Shown in pieces: positions 27,145-37,223 of a DNA stretch of 64,000 nucleotides. Both the position numbers and the translations under genes were made by a program. The stretch spans positions 124,001 through 188,000 of the forward strand of contig NZ_NWUO01000002.1 of the NCBI RefSeq assembly GCF_002895925.1, in the 5' to 3' direction. Below the pieces are notes generated by a model. That model was not told the DNA's origin. It searched no databases and was given only the letters and a program-made list of their open reading frames with translations. The number at the start of each line of letters is the position of its first letter. Positions within the stretch are counted from its first letter, which is position 1. The DNA comes from Mixta theicola. GTDB lineage: Bacteria > Pseudomonadota > Gammaproteobacteria > Enterobacterales > Enterobacteriaceae.

Positions 27145-27948
27145 TTAGCGAGTGGCCGCTTTAAGCCCGCTGATAAAACGTTTCAGCTCTGCGAGCATTA
27201 CTTCCGGTTCGGCGTGATGTTTCTCGATGATTTTTACAATGGCCGAGCCGGAGATAGCGCCGTCCGCACCGGCCGCAATCGCTTCTTTTACCTGTGAGGG
27301 TTCTGAAATGCCGAAGCCCTGCAGCGTAGGCGCGGCATGATACTCACGCAGCTTATCGATCAAATGTTTTAACGGCAGGCTGGCGCGGTTTTCCGCTCCG
27401 GTGACGCCGGCACGCGACAGCAGATAAATATAACCACGACCATAAGAGGCGACCGCGCGTAGCAAATCGTCATCAGCATTGGGCGGACAGATAAATATCG
27501 GCGCGATATTGTGGCGCATCGCCGCCTGACGGAAAGGGCCTGACTCTTCCACCGGCACGTCGGCAACCAGCACTGAATCGACGCCAGCCTGCTCGCAGCG
27601 AGCATAAAACTCATCGACGCCGTTGGTAAACACCAGGTTAGCGTACATCAGCAGCCCAATCGGTAAATCAGGGTATTTCTGGCGAATGGTTGTCAGCATC
27701 TCAAAGCATTGCGCCGGCGTCGTTCCGGCGGCAAAGGCGCGCAGCGTGGCGTTCTGAATGGTTGGTCCATCCGCCAGCGGATCGGAAAAGGGAATGCCTA
27801 ATTCGAGCGCGTCTGCTCCGGCGGCCACCAGCGTATCGATAATCTGCAGGGAAAGTTCCGGTGAGGGATCGCCCAGCGTGACAAAAGGAACAAAAGCGCC
27901 TTCTTTACTGGCCTGCAAACGCTTAAACAGTTGTTCGTAACGTTCCAT
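27145..27948 (-). CDS. trpA: tryptophan synthase alpha subunit
   Basis: TrpA has 267 residues and cleaves indole-3-glycerol phosphate to indole and glyceraldehyde-3-phosphate, channelling indole to TrpB. The barrel carries catalytic Glu and Asp in [16 protein letters not shown] (Glu about 49, Asp about 60). The phosphate-binding loop is near [13 protein letters not shown]. The ATG at 27948 overlaps the trpB stop by one base (TAATG), indicating translational coupling. An upstream in-frame extension lies inside trpB and is not used. Confidence 0.97.
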   Translation of the reverse strand: MERYEQLFKRLQASKEGAFVPFVTLGDPSPELSLQIIDTLVAAGADALELGIPFSDPLADGPTIQNATLRAFAAGTTPAQCFEMLTTIRQKYPDLPIGLLMYANLVFTNGVDEFYARCEQAGVDSVLVADVPVEESGPFRQAAMRHNIAPIFICPPNADDDLLRAVASYGRGYIYLLSRAGVTGAENRASLPLKHLIDKLREYHAAPTLQGFGISEPSQVKEAIAAGADGAISGSAIVKIIEKHHAEPEVMLAELKRFISGLKAATR

Positions 27949-29138
27949 TAGATCTCTCCCTGCGCTTTCAAAATATCGTGAACGGTAAAAATATCTTTGT
28001 CGCCGCGTCCGGAAAGATTGACCACCAGCAGCTGTTCTTTTTCTGGATCTTGCTGAATCATCTTCAGGGCGTACGCCAGCGCATGCGCCGATTCCAGCGC
28101 CGGGATAATACCTTCCGCCCGGCACAGCTGTTTAAACGCCGCCAGCGCTTCGTTATCGGTAATAGAAACATAGTCAGCGCGGCCAGTGCTGTTCAGATGC
28201 GCATGCTGCGGCCCAACCGACGGAAAATCCAGCCCGGCGGAAATGGAATAGGATTCTTCAATTTGCCCGTCCGCGGTCTGCATCATCGGCGCCTTCATAC
28301 CGAAATAGATCCCAACCCGCCCATGCTTCAGCGGTGCGCCGTGCTCGCCGGTTTCAATACCGTGTCCTGCGGGCTCTACGCCAATCAGTCCTACCTCTTT
28401 TTCATCAATAAAGTCGGCGAACATACCGATAGCGTTTGAGCCGCCGCCCACGCAGGCAATCACCGCATCCGGCAGACGCCCTTCGGCCTGCAGGATCTGC
28501 GCTTTGGTCTCTTCGCCGATCATGCGCTGAAACTCACGCACAATGGTGGGATAAGGATGCGGACCCGCAGCGGTGCCGAGCATATAGTGCGCGGTCTCAT
28601 AGCTGCCGGACCAGTCGCGCAGCGCCTCATTACAGGCATCCTTCAGCGTAGCGGAGCCACTGTGTACCGGGATCACCTCAGCGCCCATCAGACGCATACG
28701 GAAAACGTTGGGCGACTGACGCTCCACATCTTTCGCGCCCATATAAATGCGGCATTTCAGGCCAAGCAGGGCGCTGGCGAGAGCAGAGGCGACGCCGTGC
28801 TGACCGGCACCGGTTTCGGCGATGATTTCCTTTTTGCCCATGCGTTTCGCCAGCAGCGCCTGACCCAGCACCTGATTGGTTTTATGCGCGCCGCCATGTA
28901 GCAGATCTTCGCGCTTCAGGTAGAGACGGGTTTTGCTGCCTTTGGTCAGATTCTGGCAAAGCGTCAGTGCGGTAGGACGACCAGCGTAATTTTTCAGCAG
29001 ATCGTTAAACTGCGCCTGAAACTCGGCGTCGCGCTGGGCGCTAACAAAGGCTTCTTCCAGCTGGCGCAGCGCAGGCATCAGAATCTGTGGAACATACATG
29101 CCGCCAAATTCGCCAAAGTAGGGGTTCAGTAATGTCAT
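27948..29138 (-). CDS. trpB: tryptophan synthase beta subunit
   Basis: TrpB has 396 residues and is the PLP-dependent subunit that condenses indole with serine. The PLP lysine is in [11 protein letters not shown] (about residue 87). The glycine-rich phosphate loop is [12 protein letters not shown]. It starts [20 protein letters not shown], as in enteric TrpB. It lies 45 bases after trpC and overlaps trpA by one base. The gene is intact. Confidence 0.97.
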   Translation of the reverse strand: MTLLNPYFGEFGGMYVPQILMPALRQLEEAFVSAQRDAEFQAQFNDLLKNYAGRPTALTLCQNLTKGSKTRLYLKREDLLHGGAHKTNQVLGQALLAKRMGKKEIIAETGAGQHGVASALASALLGLKCRIYMGAKDVERQSPNVFRMRLMGAEVIPVHSGSATLKDACNEALRDWSGSYETAHYMLGTAAGPHPYPTIVREFQRMIGEETKAQILQAEGRLPDAVIACVGGGSNAIGMFADFIDEKEVGLIGVEPAGHGIETGEHGAPLKHGRVGIYFGMKAPMMQTADGQIEESYSISAGLDFPSVGPQHAHLNSTGRADYVSITDNEALAAFKQLCRAEGIIPALESAHALAYALKMIQQDPEKEQLLVVNLSGRGDKDIFTVHDILKAQGEI

Positions 29139-29183
29139 GTGCGTTATTTTCCTTATCGACGCCCGCGGTGCGGACGTTTGCTG

Positions 29184-30542
29184 TCAGTAGGCGCGCAGCG
29201 TTTGAAATACTGCGGCGATCTTTTCGGCATCCTTGATGCCCGGCGCGCTTTCGACGCCGGAGTTAAAATCAAGCCCGGCGCAGCCCAGCTGAGCGGCGGA
29301 TACGCAATTATCCGCGCCCAGACCGCCCGCCAGCAGCACGTTATTTAACTGCTGGCCGGTGAGCAATGACCAGTCGAAGCGCTGGCCGCTGCCACCGGCA
29401 CCGTTATCAAAAACATAGCGATCGACATGGGACAGATTGCGCGCCGGAAGGTGATTACTTACGCTGTGGGCCTTCCAGATAGCGATTTCTGGCGGCAGTT
29501 CGGTGCGCAGCGCATCGATGTAAGCCTGGTCTTCATCGCCGTGCAGCTGAACGGCGCTAAGCGACAAAGCGCGGCCTGCCGTGACAACGTCACTGATTGC
29601 CGCATTGCGAAACACGCCGACATAGCGTAAAGAGGCCGCCGCGATAATCTGCCGGGCCTGAGCGATATCAATTTTGCGCGGTGAGCCAGCAGCGAAAATC
29701 AATCCGCCATAAATAGCGCCCGCCTGCCAGGCGGCATAAGCATCTTCAGGCCGGGTCAGGCCACAAACTTTGTTGTCGCCAAACAGCACGCGCCGTACCG
29801 CCTGATGAAGATCGGCGGCGCCCATCAGAGCGGAGCCGATCAGAAAACCATTGGCAAAACGGCTTAGCTCACGTACCTGCGCATAACTGCTAATGCCGGA
29901 TTCACTGATAACCGTTACGCCGTGGCTGAGCCGCGGCGCCAGCTGGCGGGTACGATCCAGATCGACAGACAGGTCGCGCAGGTCGCGGTTATTAATGCCC
30001 ACCACTTTGGCACCCAGCGCCAGAGCGCGATCCAGCTCCGCTTCGTTACTGACTTCGGTCAGAATCCCCATCTCCAGGCTGTGCGCGACCGCTGCCAGCT
30101 GGCGATACTGCTCATCATCCAGCACGGAAAGCATCAGCAATACCGCATCGGCCTGATAAAAGCGCGCCAGGTAGATCTGCCAGGGATCGATAATAAAATC
30201 TTTGCACAACACCGGCTGGGTAACCGCCGCGCTGACCAGCGGCAGATAATCGAAGCTGCCCTGAAAATAGTGCTCGTCGGTTAGCACCGAAACCGCCGAG
30301 GCGTAATCTTTATAAACGTTGGCAATCGCCACCGGATCGAAATCCGCGCGGATAACCCCTCTGGAGGGTGACGCTTTTTTGCATTCAAGAATAAAAGCGG
30401 TGCGCGCGCCCTGTAGCGCATGATAAAAACTGCGGGTCGACGGCACCAGCTGCTGCTGAAAAGAAGCCAGCGGCTGCGTTTTTTTACGGTTTTCCACCCA
30501 CCGGGCTTTATCCCGGATGATGTCATTCAGTACGGTTTGCAT
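29184..30542 (-). CDS. trpC: bifunctional indole-3-glycerol phosphate synthase / phosphoribosylanthranilate isomerase
   Basis: This 452-residue fusion carries two TIM barrels. The IGPS domain is about residues 1-255, with ILECKKASPSRGVI. The PRAI (TrpF) domain follows, starting KVCGLTRPEDAYAAW and containing QLHGDEDQAYI. It catalyses two consecutive steps of tryptophan synthesis. The C-F fusion is typical of enterics. Only two bases separate it from the trpD stop. The gene is intact. Confidence 0.97.
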   Translation of the reverse strand: MQTVLNDIIRDKARWVENRKKTQPLASFQQQLVPSTRSFYHALQGARTAFILECKKASPSRGVIRADFDPVAIANVYKDYASAVSVLTDEHYFQGSFDYLPLVSAAVTQPVLCKDFIIDPWQIYLARFYQADAVLLMLSVLDDEQYRQLAAVAHSLEMGILTEVSNEAELDRALALGAKVVGINNRDLRDLSVDLDRTRQLAPRLSHGVTVISESGISSYAQVRELSRFANGFLIGSALMGAADLHQAVRRVLFGDNKVCGLTRPEDAYAAWQAGAIYGGLIFAAGSPRKIDIAQARQIIAAASLRYVGVFRNAAISDVVTAGRALSLSAVQLHGDEDQAYIDALRTELPPEIAIWKAHSVSNHLPARNLSHVDRYVFDNGAGGSGQRFDWSLLTGQQLNNVLLAGGLGADNCVSAAQLGCAGLDFNSGVESAPGIKDAEKIAAVFQTLRAY

Positions 30543-30544
30543 CT

Positions 30545-31543
30545 CTAGCCTCTTGCTGCCAGCGCGATAACGCGCTCATAAGCCTGACCGCTCGCTATCG
30601 CTTTCAGTGCCCGCTGGGCATTATCACGTAAATCTTCATTGCCGAAAATTTTCAACAGCATAGCAACGTTAACCGCCACGGCGTGCTGGTGCGCCTGCTC
30701 GCCTTTACCCTGGAGCAATTGCGTCAGAATATCACGGTTTTCTTCCGGCGATCCGCCCGCCAGCGACTCTTTAGTATGGTATGGCAGACCGAAATCGTCT
30801 GGCGTCAGCTGATAGCTGGTAATATCGCCGTCGCGCAGTTCCGCTACCTGCGTGGCGCTGTGGATGGCCACTTCATCCATGCCGCCGCCGTGGACGACCG
30901 CCGCACGCTGATAGCCCAGCACGCGCAGCGTTTCAGCAATCGGCAATACCAGCTCGGGGCTGTAAACGCCAATCACCGCCAGCGGCGGACGCGCCGGATT
31001 AATCAGCGGCCCCAGCACGTTAAACAGCGTCCGGGTTTTTAACTGCTGGCGTACCGGCATCGCGTGGCGAAAACCGGTGTGATACTGCGGAGCGAACAGG
31101 AAGCAGACGTTAAGGTCGTCCAGCGCCTGACGCGCCTGTTCAGCGGGCAAATCGAGGCTGATACCGAAGGCGGCCAGCAGATCGGAAGAGCCGGACTTGC
31201 TGGAAACGCTGCGGTTACCGTGTTTCGCCACCTTCAGACCGCAGGTGGCAGCGACAAAAGCGCTGGCGGTAGAAATATTAATGCTGTTGCTGCCGTCGCC
31301 GCCAGTGCCGACAATATCGGCAAAGGCGTAGTCAGGACGCGGAAAGGGACGCGCGTCTGCCAGCAGGGCCGAAGCGGCACCGGCAATCTCCTCCGGACGT
31401 TCACCGCGTACTTTCATGGCAATCAGCGCCGCCGCCAGCTGCGTTGGCTCCAGTTGACCAGTAATGATAGCGCTAAACAGCTGGTGGCTTTCTGTCCGGG
31501 TCAGGGTCTGCGCCTGATACAGTTTCTCCAGAATATGTTGCAT
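30545..31543 (-). CDS. trpD: anthranilate phosphoribosyltransferase
   Basis: TrpD has 332 residues and transfers phosphoribose from PRPP to anthranilate. The glycine-rich PRPP loop [17 protein letters not shown] and the [17 protein letters not shown] segment are diagnostic. In E. coli and Salmonella TrpD is fused to TrpG. Here it is a separate gene with its own ribosome site (AAAGGAGAAAAGG), 15 bases after trpG, as known in Serratia and Yersinia. Confidence 0.96.
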   Translation of the reverse strand: MQHILEKLYQAQTLTRTESHQLFSAIITGQLEPTQLAAALIAMKVRGERPEEIAGAASALLADARPFPRPDYAFADIVGTGGDGSNSINISTASAFVAATCGLKVAKHGNRSVSSKSGSSDLLAAFGISLDLPAEQARQALDDLNVCFLFAPQYHTGFRHAMPVRQQLKTRTLFNVLGPLINPARPPLAVIGVYSPELVLPIAETLRVLGYQRAAVVHGGGMDEVAIHSATQVAELRDGDITSYQLTPDDFGLPYHTKESLAGGSPEENRDILTQLLQGKGEQAHQHAVAVNVAMLLKIFGNEDLRDNAQRALKAIASGQAYERVIALAARG

Positions 31544-31558
31544 CCTTTTCTCCTTTGC

Positions 31559-32137
31559 TTATGCCAGCGCCCAGGCCAGAGTTTGTTCCAGCAGGCGCGC
31601 GCCCTGCGTGGTCAGAATTGATTCCGGATGAAACTGAAAGCCGCATACCCGGTCGGCATCGTGGCGCACGGCCATCACCATGTCGTTAAAGGTGGCGTTG
31701 ATCGCCAGTTCGTCAGGCGTATTGCTGCCCACCAGCGAGTGATAGCGCGCTACCGGCAGCGGATTACTCAGCCCGGCAAACATCGCCTGATTATCGTGGG
31801 TAACAGCGGATGCTTTGCCGTGCAGAATTTCTCCGGCCTGGCCCACGTGGCCGCCGTAAGCTTCGATAATCGCCTGATGTCCGAGACAGATGCCGATAAT
31901 CGGCAGACGACCGCGCAGGCGCTGCAGCAGTTCCGGCATACAGCCCGCCCTGGCTGGCGCGCCAGGACCAGGCGACAACATCAGTACCGGGTTTTCCATC
32001 TGTTGCAGGCGCTCAATCAACGTATCGGCCGGAACGGTATTGCGATAAATCACCACGCGGTGACCAAAGGTGCGCAGCTGATCGACCAGGTTGTAGGTAA
32101 AGGAGTCGATATTATCGAGCAGCAGAATGTCAGCCAT
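31559..32137 (-). CDS. trpG: anthranilate synthase glutamine amidotransferase subunit
   Basis: TrpG has 192 residues and supplies ammonia to TrpE. The class I amidotransferase nucleophile Cys is in [18 protein letters not shown], and the catalytic His-Glu pair is in [10 protein letters not shown]. The start [20 protein letters not shown] is canonical. The ATG at 32137 overlaps the trpE stop by one base. It is a stand-alone protein, not the TrpG-TrpD fusion of E. coli. Confidence 0.96.
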   Translation of the reverse strand: MADILLLDNIDSFTYNLVDQLRTFGHRVVIYRNTVPADTLIERLQQMENPVLMLSPGPGAPARAGCMPELLQRLRGRLPIIGICLGHQAIIEAYGGHVGQAGEILHGKASAVTHDNQAMFAGLSNPLPVARYHSLVGSNTPDELAINATFNDMVMAVRHDADRVCGFQFHPESILTTQGARLLEQTLAWALA

Positions 32138-33699
32138 TAGAACGTCTCCTGGCAATGATGGGCAGTGGCGATGGCGCGCAGAACCGCGCGCGCTTTGTTG
32201 CGGCTCTCATCCGCTTCGGCCTGCGGCTGTGAATCCAGCACCACGCCAGCACCCGCCTGAACGGTGGCGACGCCATCTTCCACATAAGCAGAACGGATAA
32301 CAATGCAGGTATCAAGGTCGCCGCTGGCGGTGAAGTAGCCGACGGCACCGCCGTAAACGCCGCGCCGCGTACCTTCAGCGCCGGCAATCAGCTGCATGGC
32401 GCGAACTTTCGGCGCGCCGCTCAGGGTACCCATATTCATACAGGCGCGGTAAGCGTGCAGCACATCCAGATCCTGACGCAGCGTGCCCACCACGCGCGAA
32501 ACCAAATGCATAATAAAGGTATAGCGATCGACCTTGGTCAGATCGGCAACGTAGCGGCTGCCAGGCTCGCAGATGCGCGCCAGGTCGTTGCGCGCCAAAT
32601 CGACCAGCATCAGATGTTCCGCCAGCTCTTTATGGTCGGTACGCATTTCCAGCTCAATGCGGCTGTCTGCATCGCGATCCAGCGAGCCATCGGCATGACG
32701 ACCGCGCGGACGCGAACCGGCAATCGGGTAGATTTCAATCTGGCGCGAGGCGGCGTCATATTTCAGCGAGCTTTCGGGTGAGGCACCGAATAGCGTGAAG
32801 TCGCGATCCTGCATAAAAAACATATAGGGGCTGGGATTGTTGTTTTTCAGCGTCTCGTAAGCCGCCAGCGGCGACGGGCAGGGCAGAGAAAAACGGCGTG
32901 ACGGCACGACCTGGAAAATTTCGCCGATACGAATGGCCTGCTGCATGTTGCGTACGACGTCGCAATACTCTTCATCGCTCTGGTTACAGCTCAGGGTCAT
33001 TTGTTCTACGCGCTGTACCGGCAGCGGCTGGGCAGGCTGCAGCATCTGTTCATGCAATTGATGAATGCGGCGCTGTAAGCGCTGAAATTCATCGGTAGAA
33101 GGAACAAACAGGCTGGCCTGCAGCCGGGCGCTCTGATGCTGATGATCGAGCACCAGCAGCGTCTCGGCCAGATAGAAGCAGTAATCCGGACAGCGCTGCT
33201 CGTTACGTAAGGCAGGCAGCGGCTCGAAGCCCGCCACTAAATCGTAGGCGAACAGGCCGCCCAGCAGCATCGACTCACGTTCATCCTGCGGCGCATCAAC
33301 CAGCTGTACAATCAGGCGCAGCGCATCAAAAACCGACAGTGATTTCAGTCGTGAATCTTCATCCTGGGTTCCGCCAGTCTGAGGAAACAGCAGCTCGCGT
33401 CCATCGGGACGGTGCTGATTGTTCACCTCAGCGGGCAGCGCGGCATCCAGCAGCGGCAGCAGCTGACGGCCGTTTTCCGATAGCGCCTGCACGGTCACGC
33501 TGTTATCCAGGGCGGTGATGCGCAGCGCGCTGTCAACAATCAGCAGGCTTTTCAGGTTACGCTTGCTGTCAATATCCGCAGATTCCAGCAGCAGCGTAGC
33601 CGGACGAGCGCCGCACAGCTGATGAAAAACCGCCGCAGGATCTTCACGGTAGGGGGCCGAGCCGGTAATCAGTTTCAATCCAGGTTTCGTATTCGACAT
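32137..33699 (-). CDS. trpE: anthranilate synthase component I
   Basis: TrpE has 520 residues and makes anthranilate from chorismate with ammonia from TrpG. The N-terminal Leu-Leu-Glu-Ser element ([13 protein letters not shown]) is the tryptophan feedback site. The chorismate-binding region includes [22 protein letters not shown] and [15 protein letters not shown]. The ATG at 33699 gives [20 protein letters not shown], matching the family. A longer frame upstream runs through the attenuator and is rejected. It is the first structural gene of the trp operon. Confidence 0.97.
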   Translation of the reverse strand: MSNTKPGLKLITGSAPYREDPAAVFHQLCGARPATLLLESADIDSKRNLKSLLIVDSALRITALDNSVTVQALSENGRQLLPLLDAALPAEVNNQHRPDGRELLFPQTGGTQDEDSRLKSLSVFDALRLIVQLVDAPQDERESMLLGGLFAYDLVAGFEPLPALRNEQRCPDYCFYLAETLLVLDHQHQSARLQASLFVPSTDEFQRLQRRIHQLHEQMLQPAQPLPVQRVEQMTLSCNQSDEEYCDVVRNMQQAIRIGEIFQVVPSRRFSLPCPSPLAAYETLKNNNPSPYMFFMQDRDFTLFGASPESSLKYDAASRQIEIYPIAGSRPRGRHADGSLDRDADSRIELEMRTDHKELAEHLMLVDLARNDLARICEPGSRYVADLTKVDRYTFIMHLVSRVVGTLRQDLDVLHAYRACMNMGTLSGAPKVRAMQLIAGAEGTRRGVYGGAVGYFTASGDLDTCIVIRSAYVEDGVATVQAGAGVVLDSQPQAEADESRNKARAVLRAIATAHHCQETF

Positions 33700-33721
33700 A
33701 ATCGGTTCTCTAAAATCACTC

Positions 33722-33746
33722 AAAAAAAAGCCCGCATCGGCGGGCT
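33722..33746 (-). terminator. trp attenuator terminator
   Basis: On the minus strand AGCCCGC-CGAT-GCGGGCT is followed by T8. It sits 23 bases before trpE, between the Trp-codon leader peptide and the structural genes, exactly as segments 3:4 of the E. coli attenuator. Confidence 0.93.
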
Positions 33747-33752
33747 CAGGTA

Positions 33753-33845
33753 TCAGCATGTGATCAATACAGATGCGTGACATCGTCGCCCTTCAGCAGA
33801 AGCGCGCCACCAGCCCATCATCGATTTATGCTTAAACATCATCAT
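33753..33845 (-). CDS. trpL: trp operon leader peptide (extended form)
   Basis: The minus strand from ATG 33845 encodes [20 protein letters not shown] and then ten further residues before TGA, 30 in all. Tandem Trp codons at positions 12-13, followed by Arg, match the GWWR core of enteric TrpL. The AGGGG ribosome site is conserved. In E. coli the peptide stops two residues after this Arg. Here it continues 16 residues past Arg14, almost to the terminator, so release of the ribosome would occur much later. Three consecutive ATGs make the precise start uncertain. Confidence 0.75.
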   Translation of the reverse strand: MMMFKHKSMMGWWRASAEGRRCHASVLITC

Positions 33846-33867
33846 GGATACCCCTGCGTGAACTTGT

Positions 33868-33901
33868 GTACTAGTTAACGGGTTCAGGGGCGGATTGTCA
33901 A
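33868..33901 (-). promoter_or_regulatory. trp promoter and TrpR operator
   Basis: On the minus strand TTGACA (33896-33901) and TTAACT (33873-33878) are 17 bases apart. The GTTAACTAGTAC core overlapping the -10 box is the TrpR operator half seen in E. coli, and the downstream CAAGTTCACG leader is also conserved. Confidence 0.88.
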
Positions 33902-33966
33902 TACTTTTTTATATCGCGGTTAATCCGTTATGATGCGCCGACGTTTTATGTTTTTCAGGAGTTATT

Positions 33967-34851
33967 TTGACCGCAACAACGCCGATAAGTGCCTTTCCCA
34001 TTTACGATCTGCACAGCCATACCCGCGCGTCGGATGGCCTGTTAACCCCTCAGGAACTGGTGCTGCGCGCCGTTGCAATGCGCGTTGGCGTACTGGCGAT
34101 TACCGATCACGATAGCGTGGCCGGTTTAGCCGCCGCCAGAGAAGCGATTAACAAACAAGCCCTGCCGCTGCATTTGATTGATGGCGTAGAGGCATCCACG
34201 CTGTGGGAGAATCATGAAATTCATATTGTGGGATTAGGCATCGATCCTGCGCATCCGGTTCTTACCGAATTTCTCGCCGGGCAAACGGAATGCCGCCTGG
34301 CGCGTGCCAGGCTGATGGCTGAGCGGCTGGAAAAGGCGCAGATCCCTGGCGCGCTGGAAGGCGCGCTGGCGTTGGCCGGGGACGGGGCGATCACCCGTGG
34401 TCATTTCGCCCGCTGGCTAATCGCCCAGGGTAAAGCCGACAATATGACCCAGGTATTCAAACATTATCTGGCGCGCGGCAAAACCGGCTACGTGCCGCCA
34501 CAATGGTGTACAATTAAACAAGCCGTTGATGCTATTCATCATTCCGGCGGTTATGCGGTATTGGCGCATCCGGGACGTTACGGTTTATCGGCCAAATGGC
34601 TGAAACGCCTGATTGCCCATTTCGCCGAAATGGGGGGCGACGCGATGGAAGTGGCGCAGTGCCAGCAACCGCCAAACGAACGCAGCCAACTGGGACGCTA
34701 CGCACAGGAATATCAGCTGGCGGCGTCGCAGGGCTCCGATTTTCATCAACCCTGTCCGTGGATTGAGCTGGGTAAAAAGCTGTGGCTGCCGGGCGGCGTG
34801 GAAGCCGTATGGTCCCGCTTTCCCACATTAATGCCCGCCGCGGAAAGGTGA
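33967..34851 (+). CDS. yciV: PHP-domain 5'-3' exoribonuclease (RNase AM)
   Basis: This 294-residue PHP-family metal-dependent phosphoesterase is homologous to E. coli YciV (Rnm/TrpH), which trims 5' ends of rRNAs and degrades short RNAs and pAp. Metal ligands are in [27 protein letters not shown] and QGSDFH. The start is probably TTG at 33967 with CAGGAG six bases upstream, since no ATG gives the correct N-terminus. It is divergent from trp and followed by yciO after 13 bases. Confidence 0.9.
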   Translation: MTATTPISAFPIYDLHSHTRASDGLLTPQELVLRAVAMRVGVLAITDHDSVAGLAAAREAINKQALPLHLIDGVEASTLWENHEIHIVGLGIDPAHPVLTEFLAGQTECRLARARLMAERLEKAQIPGALEGALALAGDGAITRGHFARWLIAQGKADNMTQVFKHYLARGKTGYVPPQWCTIKQAVDAIHHSGGYAVLAHPGRYGLSAKWLKRLIAHFAEMGGDAMEVAQCQQPPNERSQLGRYAQEYQLAASQGSDFHQPCPWIELGKKLWLPGGVEAVWSRFPTLMPAAER

Positions 34852-34864
34852 TAAGAGGTTAGCT

Positions 34865-35485
34865 ATGAGTCAGATGTTTCATATTCATCCCGATAATCCC
34901 CAGCCACGCCTGATTAGCCAGGCGGTTGATGCGCTGAATAAAGGCGGTGTGATTGTTTATCCGACCGATTCTGGCTATGCGCTGGGCTGTCGGCTGGAAG
35001 ATAAGAACGCGATGGAGCGTATCTGCCGTATTCGTCAGCTTGACGGCAGCCATAATTTTACGCTGGTTTGCCGCGATCTTTCTGAGCTGTCGACCTACGC
35101 GCATGTGGATAACAGCGCGTTTCGGCTGATTAAAAATAATACGCCGGGCAGCTATACCTTTATCCTGAAAGGGACCAAAGAGGTGCCGCGTCGTCTGATG
35201 AATGACAAGCGTAAAACCATTGGCCTGCGCGTACCTTCCAATCCGGTCGCGCTGGCGCTGCTGGAAGCGCTGAATGAGCCAATGATGTCTACCTCGCTGA
35301 TGCTGCCCGGCAATGACTTTACCGAATCCGACCCGGAAGAAATTGCAGACCGTATCGGCAAGCTGGTGGATCTGATTATTGACGGCGGCACGCTGGGACA
35401 GCAGCCGACCACGGTTGTTGACTTAACCAGCGATACGCCAGAAGTGATTCGTGAAGGCGTCGGCGACACCCGACCTTTCCGCTAA
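34865..35485 (+). CDS. yciO: Sua5/YciO/YrdC-family protein YciO
   Basis: YciO has 206 residues and the double-stranded-RNA/nucleotide-binding YrdC fold. The KGGVIVYPTDSGYALGCRL segment and the GLRVPSNPVALALLEAL region are diagnostic. Related TsaC/Sua5 proteins make threonylcarbamoyl-AMP for tRNA t6A. YciO's own role is less clear, although weak similar activity has been reported. It probably forms an operon with yciV. Confidence 0.93.
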   Translation: MSQMFHIHPDNPQPRLISQAVDALNKGGVIVYPTDSGYALGCRLEDKNAMERICRIRQLDGSHNFTLVCRDLSELSTYAHVDNSAFRLIKNNTPGSYTFILKGTKEVPRRLMNDKRKTIGLRVPSNPVALALLEALNEPMMSTSLMLPGNDFTESDPEEIADRIGKLVDLIIDGGTLGQQPTTVVDLTSDTPEVIREGVGDTRPFR

Positions 35486-35539
35486 AAGCTGACCGGCGTT
35501 AAGCGCCGGAAAACCCCGGCGCAGGAAACTCAGGCAAGT

Positions 35540-35690
35540 CAGTAAACTTCATGTATACTGTGCGGCCACATTGCACCGGGTCGCCGTAAAAACGGCGGGC
35601 TCAGGGCAATCCCTCCTTTCAGGTCATGGCTCGCCACGCCGTGACAGAAGCAATAAACGACGCCTGTGAAGGCGACAGTGAGGCAGCTCA
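35540..35690 (+). other. structured leader upstream of rluB
   Basis: A 150-base GC-rich leader contains small hairpins such as GCCGT-AAA-ACGGC (about 35583-35596) and CGCCTGTGAAGGCG near 35660. It lies directly before rluB, where the TGAGGCAGCTCA segment holds the ribosome site. A regulatory role is possible but not shown. Confidence 0.35.
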
Positions 35691-36575
35691 ATGAGCGAAA
35701 AGTTACAAAAAGTATTGGCGCGGGCCGGGCATGGCTCTCGTCGTGAAATAGAAACAATGATCTCCGCCGGACGTATTAGCGTGGATGGCAAACTGGCGAC
35801 GTTAGGCGATCGTATTGAACCCAACGCCACGGTAAAAATCCGTATCGATGGTCATGTCGTCTCCATCAGTGAATCCAGTCAGCAGGTTTGTCGCGTACTG
35901 GCTTATTACAAGCCGGAAGGTGAGCTCTGTACCCGCAACGATCCGGAAGGTCGTCCGACGGTGTTTGATCGTCTGCCGCGTCTGCGCGGCGCGCGCTGGA
36001 TCGCCGTAGGGCGTCTGGATGTGAATACCTGCGGTCTGCTGCTGTTTACCACCGATGGTGAACTGGCGAACCGTTTGATGCACCCCAGCCGCGAAGTGGA
36101 ACGTGAATATGCCGTACGCGTGTTCGGGCAGGTTGATGATGCGAAAATTCGTCAGCTGAGCCTCGGCGTGCAACTGGAAGATGGCCCGGCCGCCTTCCGC
36201 ACCATTAAGTTCACCGGCGGTGAAGGGATTAACCAATGGTATAACGTGACCCTGACCGAAGGGCGCAACCGTGAAGTCCGTCGCCTGTGGGAAGCCGTGG
36301 GCGTTCAGGTAAGCCGTCTGATTCGCGTACGTTACGGCGACATCAATTTACCGAAGGGGCTGCCGCGTGGCGGCTGGACCGAGCTGGATCTGGCGCCGGT
36401 TAACTATCTGCGTGAGCTGGTAGAACTGCCGCCGGAAAGCATCAGCAAAGTGCCGGTAGAAAAAGATCGCCGTCGTACTAAAGCGAACCAAATCCGTCGG
36501 GCCGTGAAACGCCATACGCAGGTGAGCGGCAATCGTCGTCCGGCCAAGCGTGGCGAAAGTCCTAAACGCGGTTAA
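35691..36575 (+). CDS. rluB: 23S rRNA pseudouridine(2605) synthase
   Basis: RluB has 294 residues and isomerises U2605 of 23S rRNA. An N-terminal S4 RNA-binding domain ([20 protein letters not shown]) precedes the RsuA-type catalytic domain, with the active-site Asp in [18 protein letters not shown] basic C-terminal tail ([18 protein letters not shown]) follows. Length and tail resemble E. coli RluB (291). It is convergent with btuR. Confidence 0.95.
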   Translation: MSEKLQKVLARAGHGSRREIETMISAGRISVDGKLATLGDRIEPNATVKIRIDGHVVSISESSQQVCRVLAYYKPEGELCTRNDPEGRPTVFDRLPRLRGARWIAVGRLDVNTCGLLLFTTDGELANRLMHPSREVEREYAVRVFGQVDDAKIRQLSLGVQLEDGPAAFRTIKFTGGEGINQWYNVTLTEGRNREVRRLWEAVGVQVSRLIRVRYGDINLPKGLPRGGWTELDLAPVNYLRELVELPPESISKVPVEKDRRRTKANQIRRAVKRHTQVSGNRRPAKRGESPKRG

Positions 36576-36597
36576 TCATCAGGGCGGTACGCGCATC

Positions 36598-36629
36598 AAA
36601 AGGCATCCCTCGGGATGCCTTTTCTTTTT
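36598..36629. terminator. rluB-btuR bidirectional terminator
   Basis: AGGCATCC-CTCG-GGATGCCT (36601-36620) is followed by TTTTCTTTTTC on the plus strand and preceded by AAAA for the minus strand. It lies between convergent genes. Confidence 0.88.
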
Positions 36630-37223
36630 CTACCAGTCAATTCCCTGCTGTGCCTGAATACCCGCATCAAAAGCGTGCTTAACCGGCCGCATTTCGCTTA
36701 CCGTATCCGCCAGTTCCAGAATATCGCGATGGCAGCCGCGCCCGGTAATAACCACGCTTTGATGAGCGGGGCGCTGGCGTAGCGCAGCGATAACCTCTGC
36801 CAGCGGCAGATAACCGAAGCTGAGCATATAGGTTATTTCATCCAGGATAACCAGATCGAGCGTTGGATCCTGCAGCATACGCCGCGCATGTTGCCAGACG
36901 GCAAGGCAGGCCTCGGTATCCGCCGCGCGATCCTGGGTTTCCCAGGTAAAACCGGTCGCCATAACCTGGAACTCAACGCCGTGCGGTTCCAGCAGGTTAC
37001 GCTCGCCGTTCGGCCACTCGCCTTTAATAAACTGAATCACGCCGACCTTTTTCTGATGCCCCACGGCCCGTGTCGCGGTGCCAAAGGCGGCGGTGGTTTT
37101 TCCTTTGCCGTTGCCGGTAAACACCAGCAAAATGCCACGCGTTTCGCTGGCGGCGACGATGCGGGCGTCAACCTGTTCTTTCAGGCGCTGTTGCCGCTGC
37201 TGGTGACGATCGTCCGCGGCCAT
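36630..37223 (-). CDS. btuR: corrinoid adenosyltransferase
   Basis: This 197-residue CobA/BtuR-type ATP:corrinoid adenosyltransferase makes adenosylcobalamin from cob(I)alamin. The P-loop GNGKGKTTAAFG lies near residue 38, and the Walker B-like ILDEITYML is mid-protein. It overlaps the yciK stop by one base (TAATG), so the pair is translationally coupled, as in E. coli. Confidence 0.95.
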   Translation of the reverse strand: MAADDRHQQRQQRLKEQVDARIVAASETRGILLVFTGNGKGKTTAAFGTATRAVGHQKKVGVIQFIKGEWPNGERNLLEPHGVEFQVMATGFTWETQDRAADTEACLAVWQHARRMLQDPTLDLVILDEITYMLSFGYLPLAEVIAALRQRPAHQSVVITGRGCHRDILELADTVSEMRPVKHAFDAGIQAQQGIDW

